Shown here: positions 14,769 through 22,923 of the stretch, piece by piece
How the letters are laid out: the number at the start of each line of letters is the position of its first letter
Position numbering within the stretch: the first letter of the stretch is position 1
IMG/VR virus record: IMGVR_UViG_3300043425_000490
Location: 1-43,177 of that record
Direction: 5' to 3' (one strand)
Length of the DNA stretch: 43,177 nt
Source: a virus
Position numbers and translations under genes: made by a program
The notes under the pieces: generated by a model
What the model was told of the DNA's origin: nothing
Seen by the model: only the letters and a program-made list of their open reading frames with translations
The model's database searches: none

Positions 14769-15323
14769 TTAATCCTTGTTGGTGAAGAATAATTCTAAGC
14801 CGATAGCTTTCTCTTTTTCCTTTTTCTTCTTAACTTTCTCAGCACGTTTATTTTCAAACGTCATTATATAGTCTGATATGTTTTCGAACAAGTCAAACTG
14901 TCTGAGATTACCTGATTCATCCTCATACAACTCACCTTCATCTAAAACACCGAATTGTTCGGTTGCTTTATATTTTAAGTACAGTTGTTTCTTTTCACGT
15001 GCGATTCTTCGCAAAAACGCATAATATACTATTTGTGTAAAATATGCAAATGGATTCTTAGACTTTTCTGGATTAAAGTTTCTGAAATACATTACACAGT
15101 TTTCAATACCGTCTGATATCATCTCTTCTTTAAATGAATATGATATGAAGTTTGGCTTTCTAGCTAAGTGTTCTGAAATCTTTAAAAAGCATTCACCTAT
15201 GTAATTTGGAATCCTAGGTTCAGGCTTACCGTTTTCAACGGCTTCTTTACATAAGTTGTTGTAATCTATAAGAGCCTGTAAGAAATCAGGGTTATTAATA
15301 TAATTCTTTGTTGCTTTTTTCAT
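14769..15323 (-). CDS. 55: late-transcription sigma factor gp55
   Basis: gp55 directs host RNA polymerase to TATAAATA late promoters, of which several exact copies are seen in this window. The 184-aa product matches T4 gp55 (185 aa): YINNPDFLQALIDYN near the start, a sigma region-2-like core (about residues 60-120, with NFNPEKSKNPFAYFTQIVYYAFLRRIAREKKQ), and a basic, then acidic, tail ending in FFTNKD. It lies 6 bases after gene 47. A conserved order with 46/47 supports the call. Confidence 0.95.
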   Translation of the reverse strand: MKKATKNYINNPDFLQALIDYNNLCKEAVENGKPEPRIPNYIGECFLKISEHLARKPNFISYSFKEEMISDGIENCVMYFRNFNPEKSKNPFAYFTQIVYYAFLRRIAREKKQLYLKYKATEQFGVLDEGELYEDESGNLRQFDLFENISDYIMTFENKRAEKVKKKKEKEKAIGLELFFTNKD

Positions 15324-15397
15324 ATTTTATTTTCGCTTTTAGCTTGACAAACGGCTTGACAACATGTAAATTCTCGGTGTCAGCCTTTGATGAATCA

Positions 15398-15793
15398 TTA
15401 ATGAACTGTTTTATTACCTTGTACTTCAATTGGTTCTATATCTTCTTCCATGAAATCATCTTCATCATCTACGTAAGTAGTATCTTCGTCAGAAGATAGT
15501 AATGAGTAATCATCCATCTCAACTTCTAATAACATTCTAGTGTAGTAGTCAATCAGTTCCATTGTAGGAATCATCATGGTCATAACATCAGACATGAATA
15601 TGTTAGCTACATTCTGTTCTATAATGTCTATAGGAAGCCAAGGCACCAAGAATACTGAAGTCTTAACTTCACCATTTCGTTTAGTAAATATAACAAATGG
15701 ATTCTTTAATATAAAGTAACCATTGGAGTCTTCAATCGTCTCCGCAATAATGTCTTCACCAGATTGAAGTCTTAATATTTTAATATTATCCAT
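15398..15793 (-). CDS. hypothetical protein, 131 aa, Sm-like N-terminus
   Basis: The N-terminal half (MDNIKILRLQSGEDIIAETIEDSNGYFILKNPFVIF) resembles the beta-strand pattern of Sm/Hfq-like folds. The C-terminal third is very acidic (residues about 95-122, rich in D and E). Similar proteins occur between uvsW and 55 in marine T4-like phages, to my recollection, with no assigned function. It overlaps uvsW by 8 bases. An RNA-binding or protein-docking role is inference. Confidence 0.7.
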   Translation of the reverse strand: MDNIKILRLQSGEDIIAETIEDSNGYFILKNPFVIFTKRNGEVKTSVFLVPWLPIDIIEQNVANIFMSDVMTMMIPTMELIDYYTRMLLEVEMDDYSLLSSDEDTTYVDDEDDFMEEDIEPIEVQGNKTVH

Positions 15794-17255
15794 TTTTCAT
15801 CAGTTCTATATTATAAAATGTATAATCAAATTTCTGCTCATCATATATTGCAACACGTTCAGTAAAGTGTTTTAGTGTTGTGTTCACTTTAGTACCTAAT
15901 CTAAAATCATCAGATATATCATATAGAGTTGCATATTCTTTACCATCACTAGTTCTTAATACACGTCCAATTGATTGTAAATTCTTAATCTTAGATTTGT
16001 AAGGTGACGCAAAAATCACATTAGGTAAGTTCTTGATATTAATACCTGTTGAGTATGTACCATAAGAAGCAACGATAATTGCGTTACTTTCTTTCTCAAC
16101 AATATTTCTAATCGCTTCACGTTCGTCTGTATCAGTACCACCTTGAACATAGAACACTTTACGATTCTTAGCATCATCTCTAATTGACTCATATAAATGT
16201 TTACCGTGTTTTTCAACTAACTGAAATAACACTAAAGTATTTCCATTTAAAGATAAGGCTAAGTTCTTAATAAACTTGTTTCTTGCAGGATTAGAAACGA
16301 TATAGTCCATTTCTGTTTTGTAATCCCATTTCTTAGAAGCAAGCCATTTACAAACATCTTCAGGATATTTAAGTATCAAACATTTAATTTTTAAATCAGC
16401 TAAATGTTTTTTATCAATCAACTCTCTAGTGGTTGTTGTCTGATAAACTGGTCCAAACAAACCTTCCAAAACAAGTTTGTGTGTGTTAGTGCCATCTAAG
16501 GTACCTGTTGTACCGATTCGATATTTAGCATTAACTAATTCAGTCATTATTTTAGATAACGATTGTGCTTTGAATAAGTGACTCTCATCACCAACAACAA
16601 AATTAAATTGTTCAAAGTATTCAGAATCTAAATTATAAATTGACTGCCAAGTGGTAATAGTTAAAAACTTATTCGTAGTTTTCTCTTTACCTGCATACTG
16701 TCTATGACAATACTTTTCAACATTAAGTCCATACGCTTGAAAGTCAGTATACATTTGTTCAACTAATGATGTGGTTGGAACAATTAGAATACCTTTTTTT
16801 AGATGTGTTAGTGCTCGAACAATCAAGTAAATGATTAATGACTTGCCTGAACCTGTCGGTGATAGAATCAATAGTCTTTTGTTTCTCATTGCTTGAACAA
16901 AAGCATTTTCTTGATAATCTCGAACCTCATAAGGTAAGTTTAATGATTGAATGTATTCTCTAGCTTCAACTAAAGATATGTTATTAGTTAAAGATACACT
17001 ATCATCAATTTCTAAACTATAATTTCTGTCTTCACAAAACTTTTTAATGTAAGGAACTAAACCATGATATAATGATAAGTTGCGAAGGTCTAACAAACGA
17101 ATTTTGCCATCCCAAAGTTTCTTTTTAAACTTAGGACTAAATTGATAGTTCGGTACATAGAAGGTGAAGTATTCACTCAACTCACGAGCAAATCCTTTAT
17201 CACATTCTACATGAACATAAGCTTCATTGATTTTCGATATTCTATAATCAGACAC
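15786..17255 (-). CDS. uvsW: UvsW RNA/DNA and branch-migration helicase
   Basis: UvsW unwinds R-loops and recombination branches and switches T4 from origin- to recombination-driven replication. It has an N-terminal YVHVECDKGFARELSEYF domain, Walker A SPTGSGKS and a DESH box in place of the usual DEAD/DEAH (about 150-157 and 241-244, counting from the longest frame). Motif VI is QSIGRVLR. I place the start at GTG 17255 (489 aa) because alignment with T4 UvsW begins there and it overlaps uvsY by only 8 bases. The frame stays open back to a GTG at 17309. Neither start has a strong ribosome-binding site. Confidence 0.95.
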   Translation of the reverse strand: MSDYRISKINEAYVHVECDKGFARELSEYFTFYVPNYQFSPKFKKKLWDGKIRLLDLRNLSLYHGLVPYIKKFCEDRNYSLEIDDSVSLTNNISLVEAREYIQSLNLPYEVRDYQENAFVQAMRNKRLLILSPTGSGKSLIIYLIVRALTHLKKGILIVPTTSLVEQMYTDFQAYGLNVEKYCHRQYAGKEKTTNKFLTITTWQSIYNLDSEYFEQFNFVVGDESHLFKAQSLSKIMTELVNAKYRIGTTGTLDGTNTHKLVLEGLFGPVYQTTTTRELIDKKHLADLKIKCLILKYPEDVCKWLASKKWDYKTEMDYIVSNPARNKFIKNLALSLNGNTLVLFQLVEKHGKHLYESIRDDAKNRKVFYVQGGTDTDEREAIRNIVEKESNAIIVASYGTYSTGINIKNLPNVIFASPYKSKIKNLQSIGRVLRTSDGKEYATLYDISDDFRLGTKVNTTLKHFTERVAIYDEQKFDYTFYNIELMKNG

Positions 17256-17682
17256 CTTGAATGAATCTTTCCCATTGGATAAAATCACGTAACTGGAATG
17301 TCCGTGCACTAAGTTCTTTTAATATAGTATTACATACTTCAACAATCTCATCATGCATCTTTTTCTGTGCAATTAGTTTGAAGATGTCTTCATCACTATC
17401 AAGGTAAGTTGATATCTCAGACTTAAGAGTGTATGGAAATTGTTCCCATCCATAAGTCTTTAATGTTTTTTCGTCTAGCTTGCCTGTGTAATATTCCCAC
17501 TTCAATCGACGCATCTTTGCAATCTTGAATTCTGATTCTTTGGATAAAAGACGATAACGTGAAAGTATATTTAAATACTTGCTGTGTAGTTTAGGGATAT
17601 TTAATAATGCTTGACCAGGCTCTGTTTTATCGATAACAGAATCAACCGCCCACATCTCTAATAACTCTTCAAGTTTAGACAT
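17248..17682 (-). CDS. uvsY: recombination mediator UvsY
   Basis: UvsY loads the UvsX recombinase on gp32-coated single-stranded DNA. The 144-aa product matches the family in size (T4: 137) and pattern: LEELLEMWAVDSVID at the N-terminus, LHSKYLNILSRYRLL, and MRRLKWEYYTGKL in the centre. It is adjacent to uvsW, as in T4, and is preceded by a sigma70-like promoter at 17728-17757. Confidence 0.95.
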   Translation of the reverse strand: MSKLEELLEMWAVDSVIDKTEPGQALLNIPKLHSKYLNILSRYRLLSKESEFKIAKMRRLKWEYYTGKLDEKTLKTYGWEQFPYTLKSEISTYLDSDEDIFKLIAQKKMHDEIVEVCNTILKELSARTFQLRDFIQWERFIQGV

Positions 17683-17727
17683 TAATAATTCTCACAAAGT
17701 TGATACGTAAACTTCTACTGAGTTTAA

Positions 17728-17757
17728 AGTATACTATAAATTACATAAGGTTGGCAA
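17728..17757 (-). promoter_or_regulatory. sigma70-type promoter for uvsY-uvsW
   Basis: The minus strand reads TTGCCA (17757-17752), an 18-base spacer, then TATACT (17733-17728). It lies in the gap before uvsY and separates the recombination genes from the late structural genes. Confidence 0.6.
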
Positions 17758-17763
17758 GTGTTC

Positions 17764-18294
17764 TTACACTAATTCCACATCATAATATGTGAATCGGAAT
17801 GTGACATCGGCAGTGATAATAGCATCAGGTGTATCTTGAGTATTTACTACAAATGTTGATAGTGATATCGGGAAAATATCATGAAATTTAAATCTACAAG
17901 TAGGATTATTAGCACTTGATAGAATTGTTAATGTACCATCAGAATACTGAGGTTTTTCTGGATTGCCTGCTTTTCTAGATAATCTGCTTAGTTGCTGATA
18001 CTCTTCAAACTTTTCAGGGAAAGTCATTGCACGAATCCAATCATGAATTTCTAACCATGATTTTAATTCTTCATCAACTAAAAATGTTACAGTTAATAAG
18101 TCATAAATTGCTTTTTCACCTGGAGCATATACATCAATAAATGGTGTAGGTTGAATTGCTTCAGACATAGAGATACCTGGAACAGCAACTGATTGACAGA
18201 AATACTGCATGTTAGGTAATCTCGAAAAGTTTAATTGAAACTTATTCGGATGAAGTAAATTAGGATTTGCTGGATTTCTAGTTAGTATTGTCAT
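17764..18294 (-). CDS. putative virion protein, tail-tube-like fold
   Basis: The 176-aa product has LNFSRLPNMQYFCQSVAVPGISMSEAIQPTPFIDVYAPGEK. It then has LTVTFLVDEELKSWLEIHDWIRAM. This combination is typical of phage tail-tube and related baseplate proteins (gp19/gp54-type fold). A second tail-tube protein, gp19, is at 25627-26172, so this is likely a baseplate or tube-initiator relative. It sits between gp23 and uvsY, a place where marine T4-like phages often carry such a gene. A TATAAATA-like box (CATAAATA, 18300-18307) is only 6 bases before the ATG. Confidence 0.7.
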   Translation of the reverse strand: MTILTRNPANPNLLHPNKFQLNFSRLPNMQYFCQSVAVPGISMSEAIQPTPFIDVYAPGEKAIYDLLTVTFLVDEELKSWLEIHDWIRAMTFPEKFEEYQQLSRLSRKAGNPEKPQYSDGTLTILSSANNPTCRFKFHDIFPISLSTFVVNTQDTPDAIITADVTFRFTYYDVELV

Positions 18295-18302
18295 ATGAGT
18301 AT

Positions 18303-18860
18303 TTATGCAACTTTAATGCATGTCCATCCTTTTGTTCTGTTAGCACACATATTACCTTGGTCTAAATTGTTTTCTTTACAAAATTTAGAAAGATTTGTAA
18401 TTACAAATTCATTACCATTAGGGTCTGTGAGTTTATATGATTTTTGTTTAGTTTCAGATGCTCTTTGTTTCTGATAATCCGTTTGCTTTGTGCCTATTCT
18501 AGATAACCTTATATTTTCTTTATGCTCTATAGATATATTTTTACCTTTTTTAGACAAACTCATTTTCTTTTTAGACTCTTCACTGTATTTAAAAGTCTTT
18601 CTGAAAGCACTAATCTTTTCACCAAAACCTTCTGGCTTCTTTTTACCTTTTTGTGACATAGCAATTTCTCTTAATATTTCATCTTTACCAATTTGACCTG
18701 AAAGTCCTAGCCATGCCCACTTATCTTCTAATCGACCATGTTGTTCATAAAGAAGTCTATGCGCTTCAGCATGTTCTTCTATAGACAATTCAATAATATT
18801 TGAAGGTTCGTCTGAACCTCCTGCATGTCTAGGTATAATATGATGTTTATGATTTATCAT
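18303..18860 (-). CDS. HNH homing endonuclease with NUMOD-type DNA-binding repeats
   Basis: The 185-aa product opens with an HNH nuclease motif (HKHHIIPRHAGGSDEPSNIIELSIEEHAEAH: His6/His7, Asn21, His30, His34). It then has NUMOD3-like repeats (KKPEGFGEKISAFRKTFKYSEESKKKMSLSKKGK and SIEHKENIRLSRIG). The C-terminus is a NUMOD1/IENR-like segment (YKLTDPNGNEFVITNLSKFCKENNL). This is a free-standing mobile endonuclease of the kind found beside conserved T4-like genes. It has a TATAAATA box just upstream but no ribosome-binding site. gp23, just upstream, shows no intron, so the endonuclease probably spreads itself between related phages. Confidence 0.92.
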   Translation of the reverse strand: MINHKHHIIPRHAGGSDEPSNIIELSIEEHAEAHRLLYEQHGRLEDKWAWLGLSGQIGKDEILREIAMSQKGKKKPEGFGEKISAFRKTFKYSEESKKKMSLSKKGKNISIEHKENIRLSRIGTKQTDYQKQRASETKQKSYKLTDPNGNEFVITNLSKFCKENNLDQGNMCANRTKGWTCIKVA

Positions 18861-18865
18861 AACTA

Positions 18866-18873
18866 TATTTATA
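18866..18873 (-). promoter_or_regulatory. TATAAATA late-promoter box before the HNH gene
   Basis: An exact T4 late consensus lies on the minus strand 6 bases before ATG 18860. If used, transcription would start at or near the ATG, giving a leaderless mRNA. Confidence 0.4.
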
Positions 18874-18906
18874 ATTTTTAAATTTCTAACTTTATGTAAT
18901 ACAGAT

Positions 18907-18938
18907 AAAAAAAGAGAGAACCTTTCGATTCTCTCTTT
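18907..18938 (-). terminator. intrinsic terminator of gene 23
   Basis: A 10-bp perfect stem (AAAGAGAGAA with TTCTCTCTTT, 8-nt loop) is followed by T residues on the minus strand. It isolates the capsid transcript from the HNH gene. Confidence 0.85.
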
Positions 18939-18995
18939 GAGGTATAACTTACTTATTATTAATATTTACGTAAGTTATTGATTTTAAAACAAATA

Positions 18996-20330
18996 CTACA
19001 TGATATTGCTGATTTTAAATGCTCTGTAGTAAACGTTTGACTTAGCAGTTAATGCACCAACGCCTTGTGTAGCACCTTCAGCGAATGGGTTAGCAACTAA
19101 ACCGTAACGTGTTTTAAAGCCGATTTTTGGTTGGAATGTTGTTGTGTCAACAGCACGTACCATTTGTAGAGGTACGTATGGGCAGTAGAACAAACCAGCA
19201 TCATAAGCGTTAGAACCTTTATAACCTACAACAGCGAACTCTGAAGTTGAAGTTGTTGGGAAATATGGGTCGATGTACACTTTGATACGACCGAACAATG
19301 TACCAGCAAATGTGTTACCAGTGTCGTCAACTGTTAAGTTAACTTGACCTTGCAATGCTGATTGATAGTCAAGAATACCTGACATAGCTAATGCTGAAGC
19401 AACGTCTGAAGAAACGATTAATACGTTACCTTTACCACGACGAGTTTGTTTAGCAATTGTGTTAGCTTCACGTTCGATTTGGAATGCCAAACCTTTAACT
19501 TTTTCTACCATCCAACGACCGTTAGAGTCAGTATCTAAGTCGAATGTACCAGCAGTAGTAGTACCAACTTGAGCACCAACTTTAGCTACTGTGTAGATTG
19601 TACGCAATACTTCACGGTTGATTTCAGCAAGAATTTCTGCTGAAAGGATGTTTGCTAATTCAGTTTCAGCGTCAAGACCGTGAACTGCTTTCAAGTCTTG
19701 TGCTAATTCCATTGAGTAAGCCGCTTTCAAACCACGTGTTTTAGCAGTTACAGAAACTTTCTCAATTGAGAAGCCCATTTCAGCTAAATCGATACCTTCA
19801 GCAGTAGCTGTAGACATACCAGTACCTGTGTTAAGGCTAGTAGCGAATACGTTACCGTTACCTAATGCAGTGTTAGCCGCTAATGCGAATGAAGCTTGTG
19901 TACCTGTACCAGCGTGTGCTGTGTTAGCTTCGTTGTAGAATGCTTCTACGCCAGAACCAGCAACGTCACGGTCAGTACCGTATGTTGAACGCATTGCGAA
20001 AATCAAACCTGTAGGGCCTGTCATTGGTTGAACACCAGCGATATCGTAAGCGATTAAGTTAGGTAATGAACGACGAACCAAGCTGATTAAGATTGGGTCA
20101 AAACCAGCAACTGGACCAGTAGCTGTAGAACCACCTGAGAAACCTGTACCACCTAATGAGTTAGTTGGTGCCGCTTCGTTAAGGATTGAACCTTCTTTAA
20201 GCATAGCTTGTTGTTGGTTTTCTAAAACTAAAGCTGTAACCGCTTTACGGTATGGGTCTTTAATTTCTGGAAGGTCTGAGTGCTCTAGCACTGGTGACCA
20301 TTTCTTTTGTAAGTCTTCTGATAAATACAT
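18996..20330 (-). CDS. 23: major capsid protein gp23
   Basis: The 444-aa product is the T4-type major head protein: an N-terminal KKWSPVLEHSDLPEIKDPYRKAVTALVLENQ region, FDPILISLVRRSLPNLIAYDIAGVQPMTGPTGLIFAMRS, and the C-terminal GYKGSNAYDAGLFYCPYVPLQMVRAVD block, all strongly conserved in this family. It is shorter than T4 gp23 (521 aa), as in marine T4-like phages. The family is processed by the gp21 protease; a cleavage near residue 60-70 is expected but not marked here. It uses AGGAGAAAAAA before ATG 20330. Confidence 0.98.
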   Translation of the reverse strand: MYLSEDLQKKWSPVLEHSDLPEIKDPYRKAVTALVLENQQQAMLKEGSILNEAAPTNSLGGTGFSGGSTATGPVAGFDPILISLVRRSLPNLIAYDIAGVQPMTGPTGLIFAMRSTYGTDRDVAGSGVEAFYNEANTAHAGTGTQASFALAANTALGNGNVFATSLNTGTGMSTATAEGIDLAEMGFSIEKVSVTAKTRGLKAAYSMELAQDLKAVHGLDAETELANILSAEILAEINREVLRTIYTVAKVGAQVGTTTAGTFDLDTDSNGRWMVEKVKGLAFQIEREANTIAKQTRRGKGNVLIVSSDVASALAMSGILDYQSALQGQVNLTVDDTGNTFAGTLFGRIKVYIDPYFPTTSTSEFAVVGYKGSNAYDAGLFYCPYVPLQMVRAVDTTTFQPKIGFKTRYGLVANPFAEGATQGVGALTAKSNVYYRAFKISNIM

Positions 20331-20357
20331 CTTTTTTCTCCTGTTAGGGTTTATTTG

Positions 20358-21410
20358 TTATCTAATTGTCTTAGAGATTGTGTTAGTAACTGCCGCTACA
20401 AATGGGTCAATTGCTTGAACTTTTGTAGTACCGTCATCTAATACTTCCTCATGCAATTGTTGTTCATCAGCTTTTTTCAAACCTGATGGGAAGTAGTTCT
20501 CACGAATAGTCTCAAGTTTTTCTTTGAATTCTTCCTCTGTGGTGAATTCAGCACTCTCTGCGAGTGATTTGATTTTTTCTACTTGAGTTGCTGTAAGACC
20601 TTCGCAAACAGTATGCAAGATTTCTGTTTTTGTAGATTCAACTAATGCTTTCTTATATTGAATACCACGTTCAATTTCTTCGTTTAATTGACCTTCTAGT
20701 GAATCAACTTTAGTAGCTAATTCTTCCACTAAATCAACTTTGTCTTCAGGAACATCAATGAAGTGTTCAGCAAACAAATTACGTAAACCAGAAATGAAAT
20801 CTTCAGTCAACTCTGAGCGTAGACCTGATTCGATTGCAATTTGGTTTTCTTCAATCCAGTGTTCAACTACATAGTTCAAGTAGTCATCAACTTGTTCAGT
20901 CAATTCTGTTTTAACTGCGTCGATAGCTTCTTCAAGCATACCCGCGTAGCGTGTTTCAATTTCTTCTTGAATTTGAGATACACGGTCATATACACGTGCT
21001 TCAAAAATAGTAGCCGCTTTAGTTTTGAAAGATTCAGAAATAGTAGAATCATCAGCAAACATTGCTTCGATATCTTCTTGAACTTGGTCTTTCAAATCGA
21101 TATCAGATTCAGCGATAACTTCTTCTTCGCTAACTTCTTCTTCTGCGATTACGTCTTCAGCTTCAACTTCAGCTTCTTCCATTTTTGCAGAAGCGGCAGA
21201 TGGTTTAGTAGTAGGTTTTGGTGCTTCTTTAGCGCCTTTGCCTGCATCGATTTTGTTAGAGTTGTCGTCTGGTTTAGAATTCTCTGGTGTAGGTCCACCT
21301 AAATCTTCATGGCCAGCGCCGTCTAACTTTTGCATCGGTTCTGCTGGTGCAGATGATTTGCTTTTAGACAAAATATCTGCGGCAGCTTCGAAAAGTTTAT
21401 TTGTTGCCAT
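20358..21410 (-). CDS. 22: prohead scaffold protein gp22
   Basis: The 350-aa product is the internal core protein that shapes the prohead and is later degraded by gp21. It has an Ala/Glu-rich, very acidic region (about 75-125) and helix-forming stretches (VSQIQEEIETRYAGMLEEAIDAVKTELTEQVDDYL, EELATKVDSLEGQLNEEIERGIQYKKALVE). Position between 21 and 23 is the T4 order. A ribosome-binding site CAGGAG and an exact late promoter box (21440-21447) are upstream. Confidence 0.94.
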   Translation of the reverse strand: MATNKLFEAAADILSKSKSSAPAEPMQKLDGAGHEDLGGPTPENSKPDDNSNKIDAGKGAKEAPKPTTKPSAASAKMEEAEVEAEDVIAEEEVSEEEVIAESDIDLKDQVQEDIEAMFADDSTISESFKTKAATIFEARVYDRVSQIQEEIETRYAGMLEEAIDAVKTELTEQVDDYLNYVVEHWIEENQIAIESGLRSELTEDFISGLRNLFAEHFIDVPEDKVDLVEELATKVDSLEGQLNEEIERGIQYKKALVESTKTEILHTVCEGLTATQVEKIKSLAESAEFTTEEEFKEKLETIRENYFPSGLKKADEQQLHEEVLDDGTTKVQAIDPFVAAVTNTISKTIR

Positions 21411-21439
21411 TTGGTATTTCTCCTGTTAATATGTAATAT

Positions 21440-21447
21440 TATTTATA
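21440..21447 (-). promoter_or_regulatory. TATAAATA late promoter for gene 22
   Basis: An exact T4 late consensus on the minus strand lies 29 bases before ATG 21410, leaving room for a leader with CAGGAG. It is next to the stop of gene 21. Confidence 0.75.
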
Positions 21448-21450
21448 ATA

Positions 21451-22101
21451 TTAAAGTTTTCGAATAAAACCCTCGAATAGACTCAGTGCTACTTGTTCTA
21501 TTTCGCCACGGGTTGCTTTTTTGATTTGTCGTTTAGCGTTATCAATGTCGACCTCTACGTATCGACCTTCGACAAATAACCATTCTTTTCCTTCCATGAT
21601 GCCTTCTACGAAAGCACCTGGTGCAGATGGGTCAGCAACAATATCTGCGGCAGTAGCAAGACGGAAATCATCTTGTACTATATTGATACCGTCGTTTCTT
21701 GGAACAACAGAACCCATACCACGAGATGACACACCTAAGTTAACACCAGAATCAATAAAATTCTTAACGATGTTTCCATATGGTGTATCTAAAATTAATG
21801 CTTTACCAATAAATCTATTCCCCTCTTGTTTGAGTGAAACAATTTTATGTGATACCCTTTCAAGGTTTAATGTTGGTGTATCAGGATGACCTAATTCACC
21901 TAATGCTCTATTTGGTTTAATATATTCTTCAGTGTATCGAGCAACTTCTTTAGAAAGCGTGTCTAGGTTATATAGCCTACGATTTCTATTAGGCTCATTA
22001 GCAACTAAGAATGGACCTTCAATGAATAGTTGTTTTTTGCCATTTTCAGTGGCTTCGGTTAAATACTTAACCTCTTCTACATGTTCTTTAATTAGTTTCA
22101 T
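21451..22101 (-). CDS. 21: prohead core protease gp21
   Basis: gp21 is the serine protease that processes the prohead before DNA packaging. The 216-aa product has GPFLVANEPNRNRRLYNLDTL at the N-terminus, the probable catalytic His in ELGHPD (about residue 67) and the probable catalytic Ser in LGVSSRGMG (about residues 121-129), typical of T4-type prohead proteases. It lies between gp22 and the core proteins, as expected. Confidence 0.95.
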   Translation of the reverse strand: MKLIKEHVEEVKYLTEATENGKKQLFIEGPFLVANEPNRNRRLYNLDTLSKEVARYTEEYIKPNRALGELGHPDTPTLNLERVSHKIVSLKQEGNRFIGKALILDTPYGNIVKNFIDSGVNLGVSSRGMGSVVPRNDGINIVQDDFRLATAADIVADPSAPGAFVEGIMEGKEWLFVEGRYVEVDIDNAKRQIKKATRGEIEQVALSLFEGFIRKL

Positions 22102-22102
22102 T

Positions 22103-22489
22103 TTAGATTGCCTGTCCTGTGTCTACGTCGATTGCATAGTTAGCTGTTTTACTGAGTTGAAGAATTAATGTGCCGCCTGTGCCACTATTAGTAACATAGA
22201 TGTTAGATGAAGAACCGTTAGCAATAGAAATGTCTGAAAGTGTAAATGGTAAATAATTATTATCTTTTAATTCTAAAACTAAAGTGCCTGAAGCATTATC
22301 GCCTCTATAAACTCTCCAGAAACCATCAGTAGAAGAGAATACAGAACCAATCGATGCTGTAGAAATCATTTCTATAGCAGGACTTGCTGAATCGGATGAT
22401 AGTTGTGATAGAGTAATCAATGTAGCTGTATTACCAACAACTGTGATTGTTGATTTAGAGCGTTTTGTATTTACGATTTCGTATGCCAT
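22103..22489 (-). CDS. hypothetical virion-associated protein, 128 aa
   Basis: No family recognised. The sequence is rich in Ser, Thr and Val with alternating strands (STITVVGNTATLITLSQLSSDSASPAIEMIS, GFWRVYRGDNASGTLVLEL, SSNIYVTNSGTGGTLILQLS). This suggests an all-beta surface domain. It sits in the head operon one base before gene 21 and after the basic core protein gene, so a head decoration or internal head role is likely. Confidence 0.7.
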   Translation of the reverse strand: MAYEIVNTKRSKSTITVVGNTATLITLSQLSSDSASPAIEMISTASIGSVFSSTDGFWRVYRGDNASGTLVLELKDNNYLPFTLSDISIANGSSSNIYVTNSGTGGTLILQLSKTANYAIDVDTGQAI

Positions 22490-22491
22490 TT

Positions 22492-22923
22492 TTATTTAAT
22501 TCCCATTGAATTGCGTCTTCTAATAGACATTTTTCTTTTTAATAGTGTTCTTTTCATCTTGGCTCTACCTTTAGTCTTCCAGTATCTTTTCAACTTACGA
22601 GCCTTAGCAATGCGTGTAGTAGCAGGAATTCTTTTAACTGTATTACCTGATAGTCTGTAACCTTTAATCGCAGACTTTCTTACATTCCTTTGAACTACAA
22701 TCTTACCTTTTTTGTTTCGTCTAATACGTCTACGTATTCTTAATACTCGACCCATTTTAACAACGTTTGCTTCATCTAAAATTTCTTCAAATTCTTCATA
22801 CAAGTCTGAAGCAACATATTTCTTTGCTTCTTCTAGTCTCTTAGCCGCAATCTGATTAAGTCTATCTAATAACTCATCTTTTGCTTCTAATATTTTTCCT
22901 TTAATGATGGATTCGATAAACAT
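22492..22923 (-). CDS. 68: basic prohead core protein, gp68-like
   Basis: The 143-aa product starts MFIESIIKGKILEAKDELLDRLNQIAAKRLEEAKKYVA, a helical motif shared with T4 prohead core proteins. It ends in a very basic region of Arg/Lys blocks (about 65-143, e.g. RVLRIRRRIRRNKKGK). The order 20-67-x-this gene-x-21 fits T4 gene 68. I chose ATG 22923 because it overlaps the upstream stop as TAATG; a second in-frame ATG exists at 22941. A high positive charge suits packing against DNA or the acidic scaffold. The gp68 assignment is by position and partial likeness. Confidence 0.7.
   Translation of the reverse strand: MFIESIIKGKILEAKDELLDRLNQIAAKRLEEAKKYVASDLYEEFEEILDEANVVKMGRVLRIRRRIRRNKKGKIVVQRNVRKSAIKGYRLSGNTVKRIPATTRIAKARKLKRYWKTKGRAKMKRTLLKRKMSIRRRNSMGIK

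Noticed and set aside
20841-21302. Plus-strand open frame of 153 codons opposite gene 22
   Set aside because: Phe/Cys/Ser-rich translation is what the reverse complement of a Glu/Ala/Lys-rich scaffold gene gives; it is a shadow frame.
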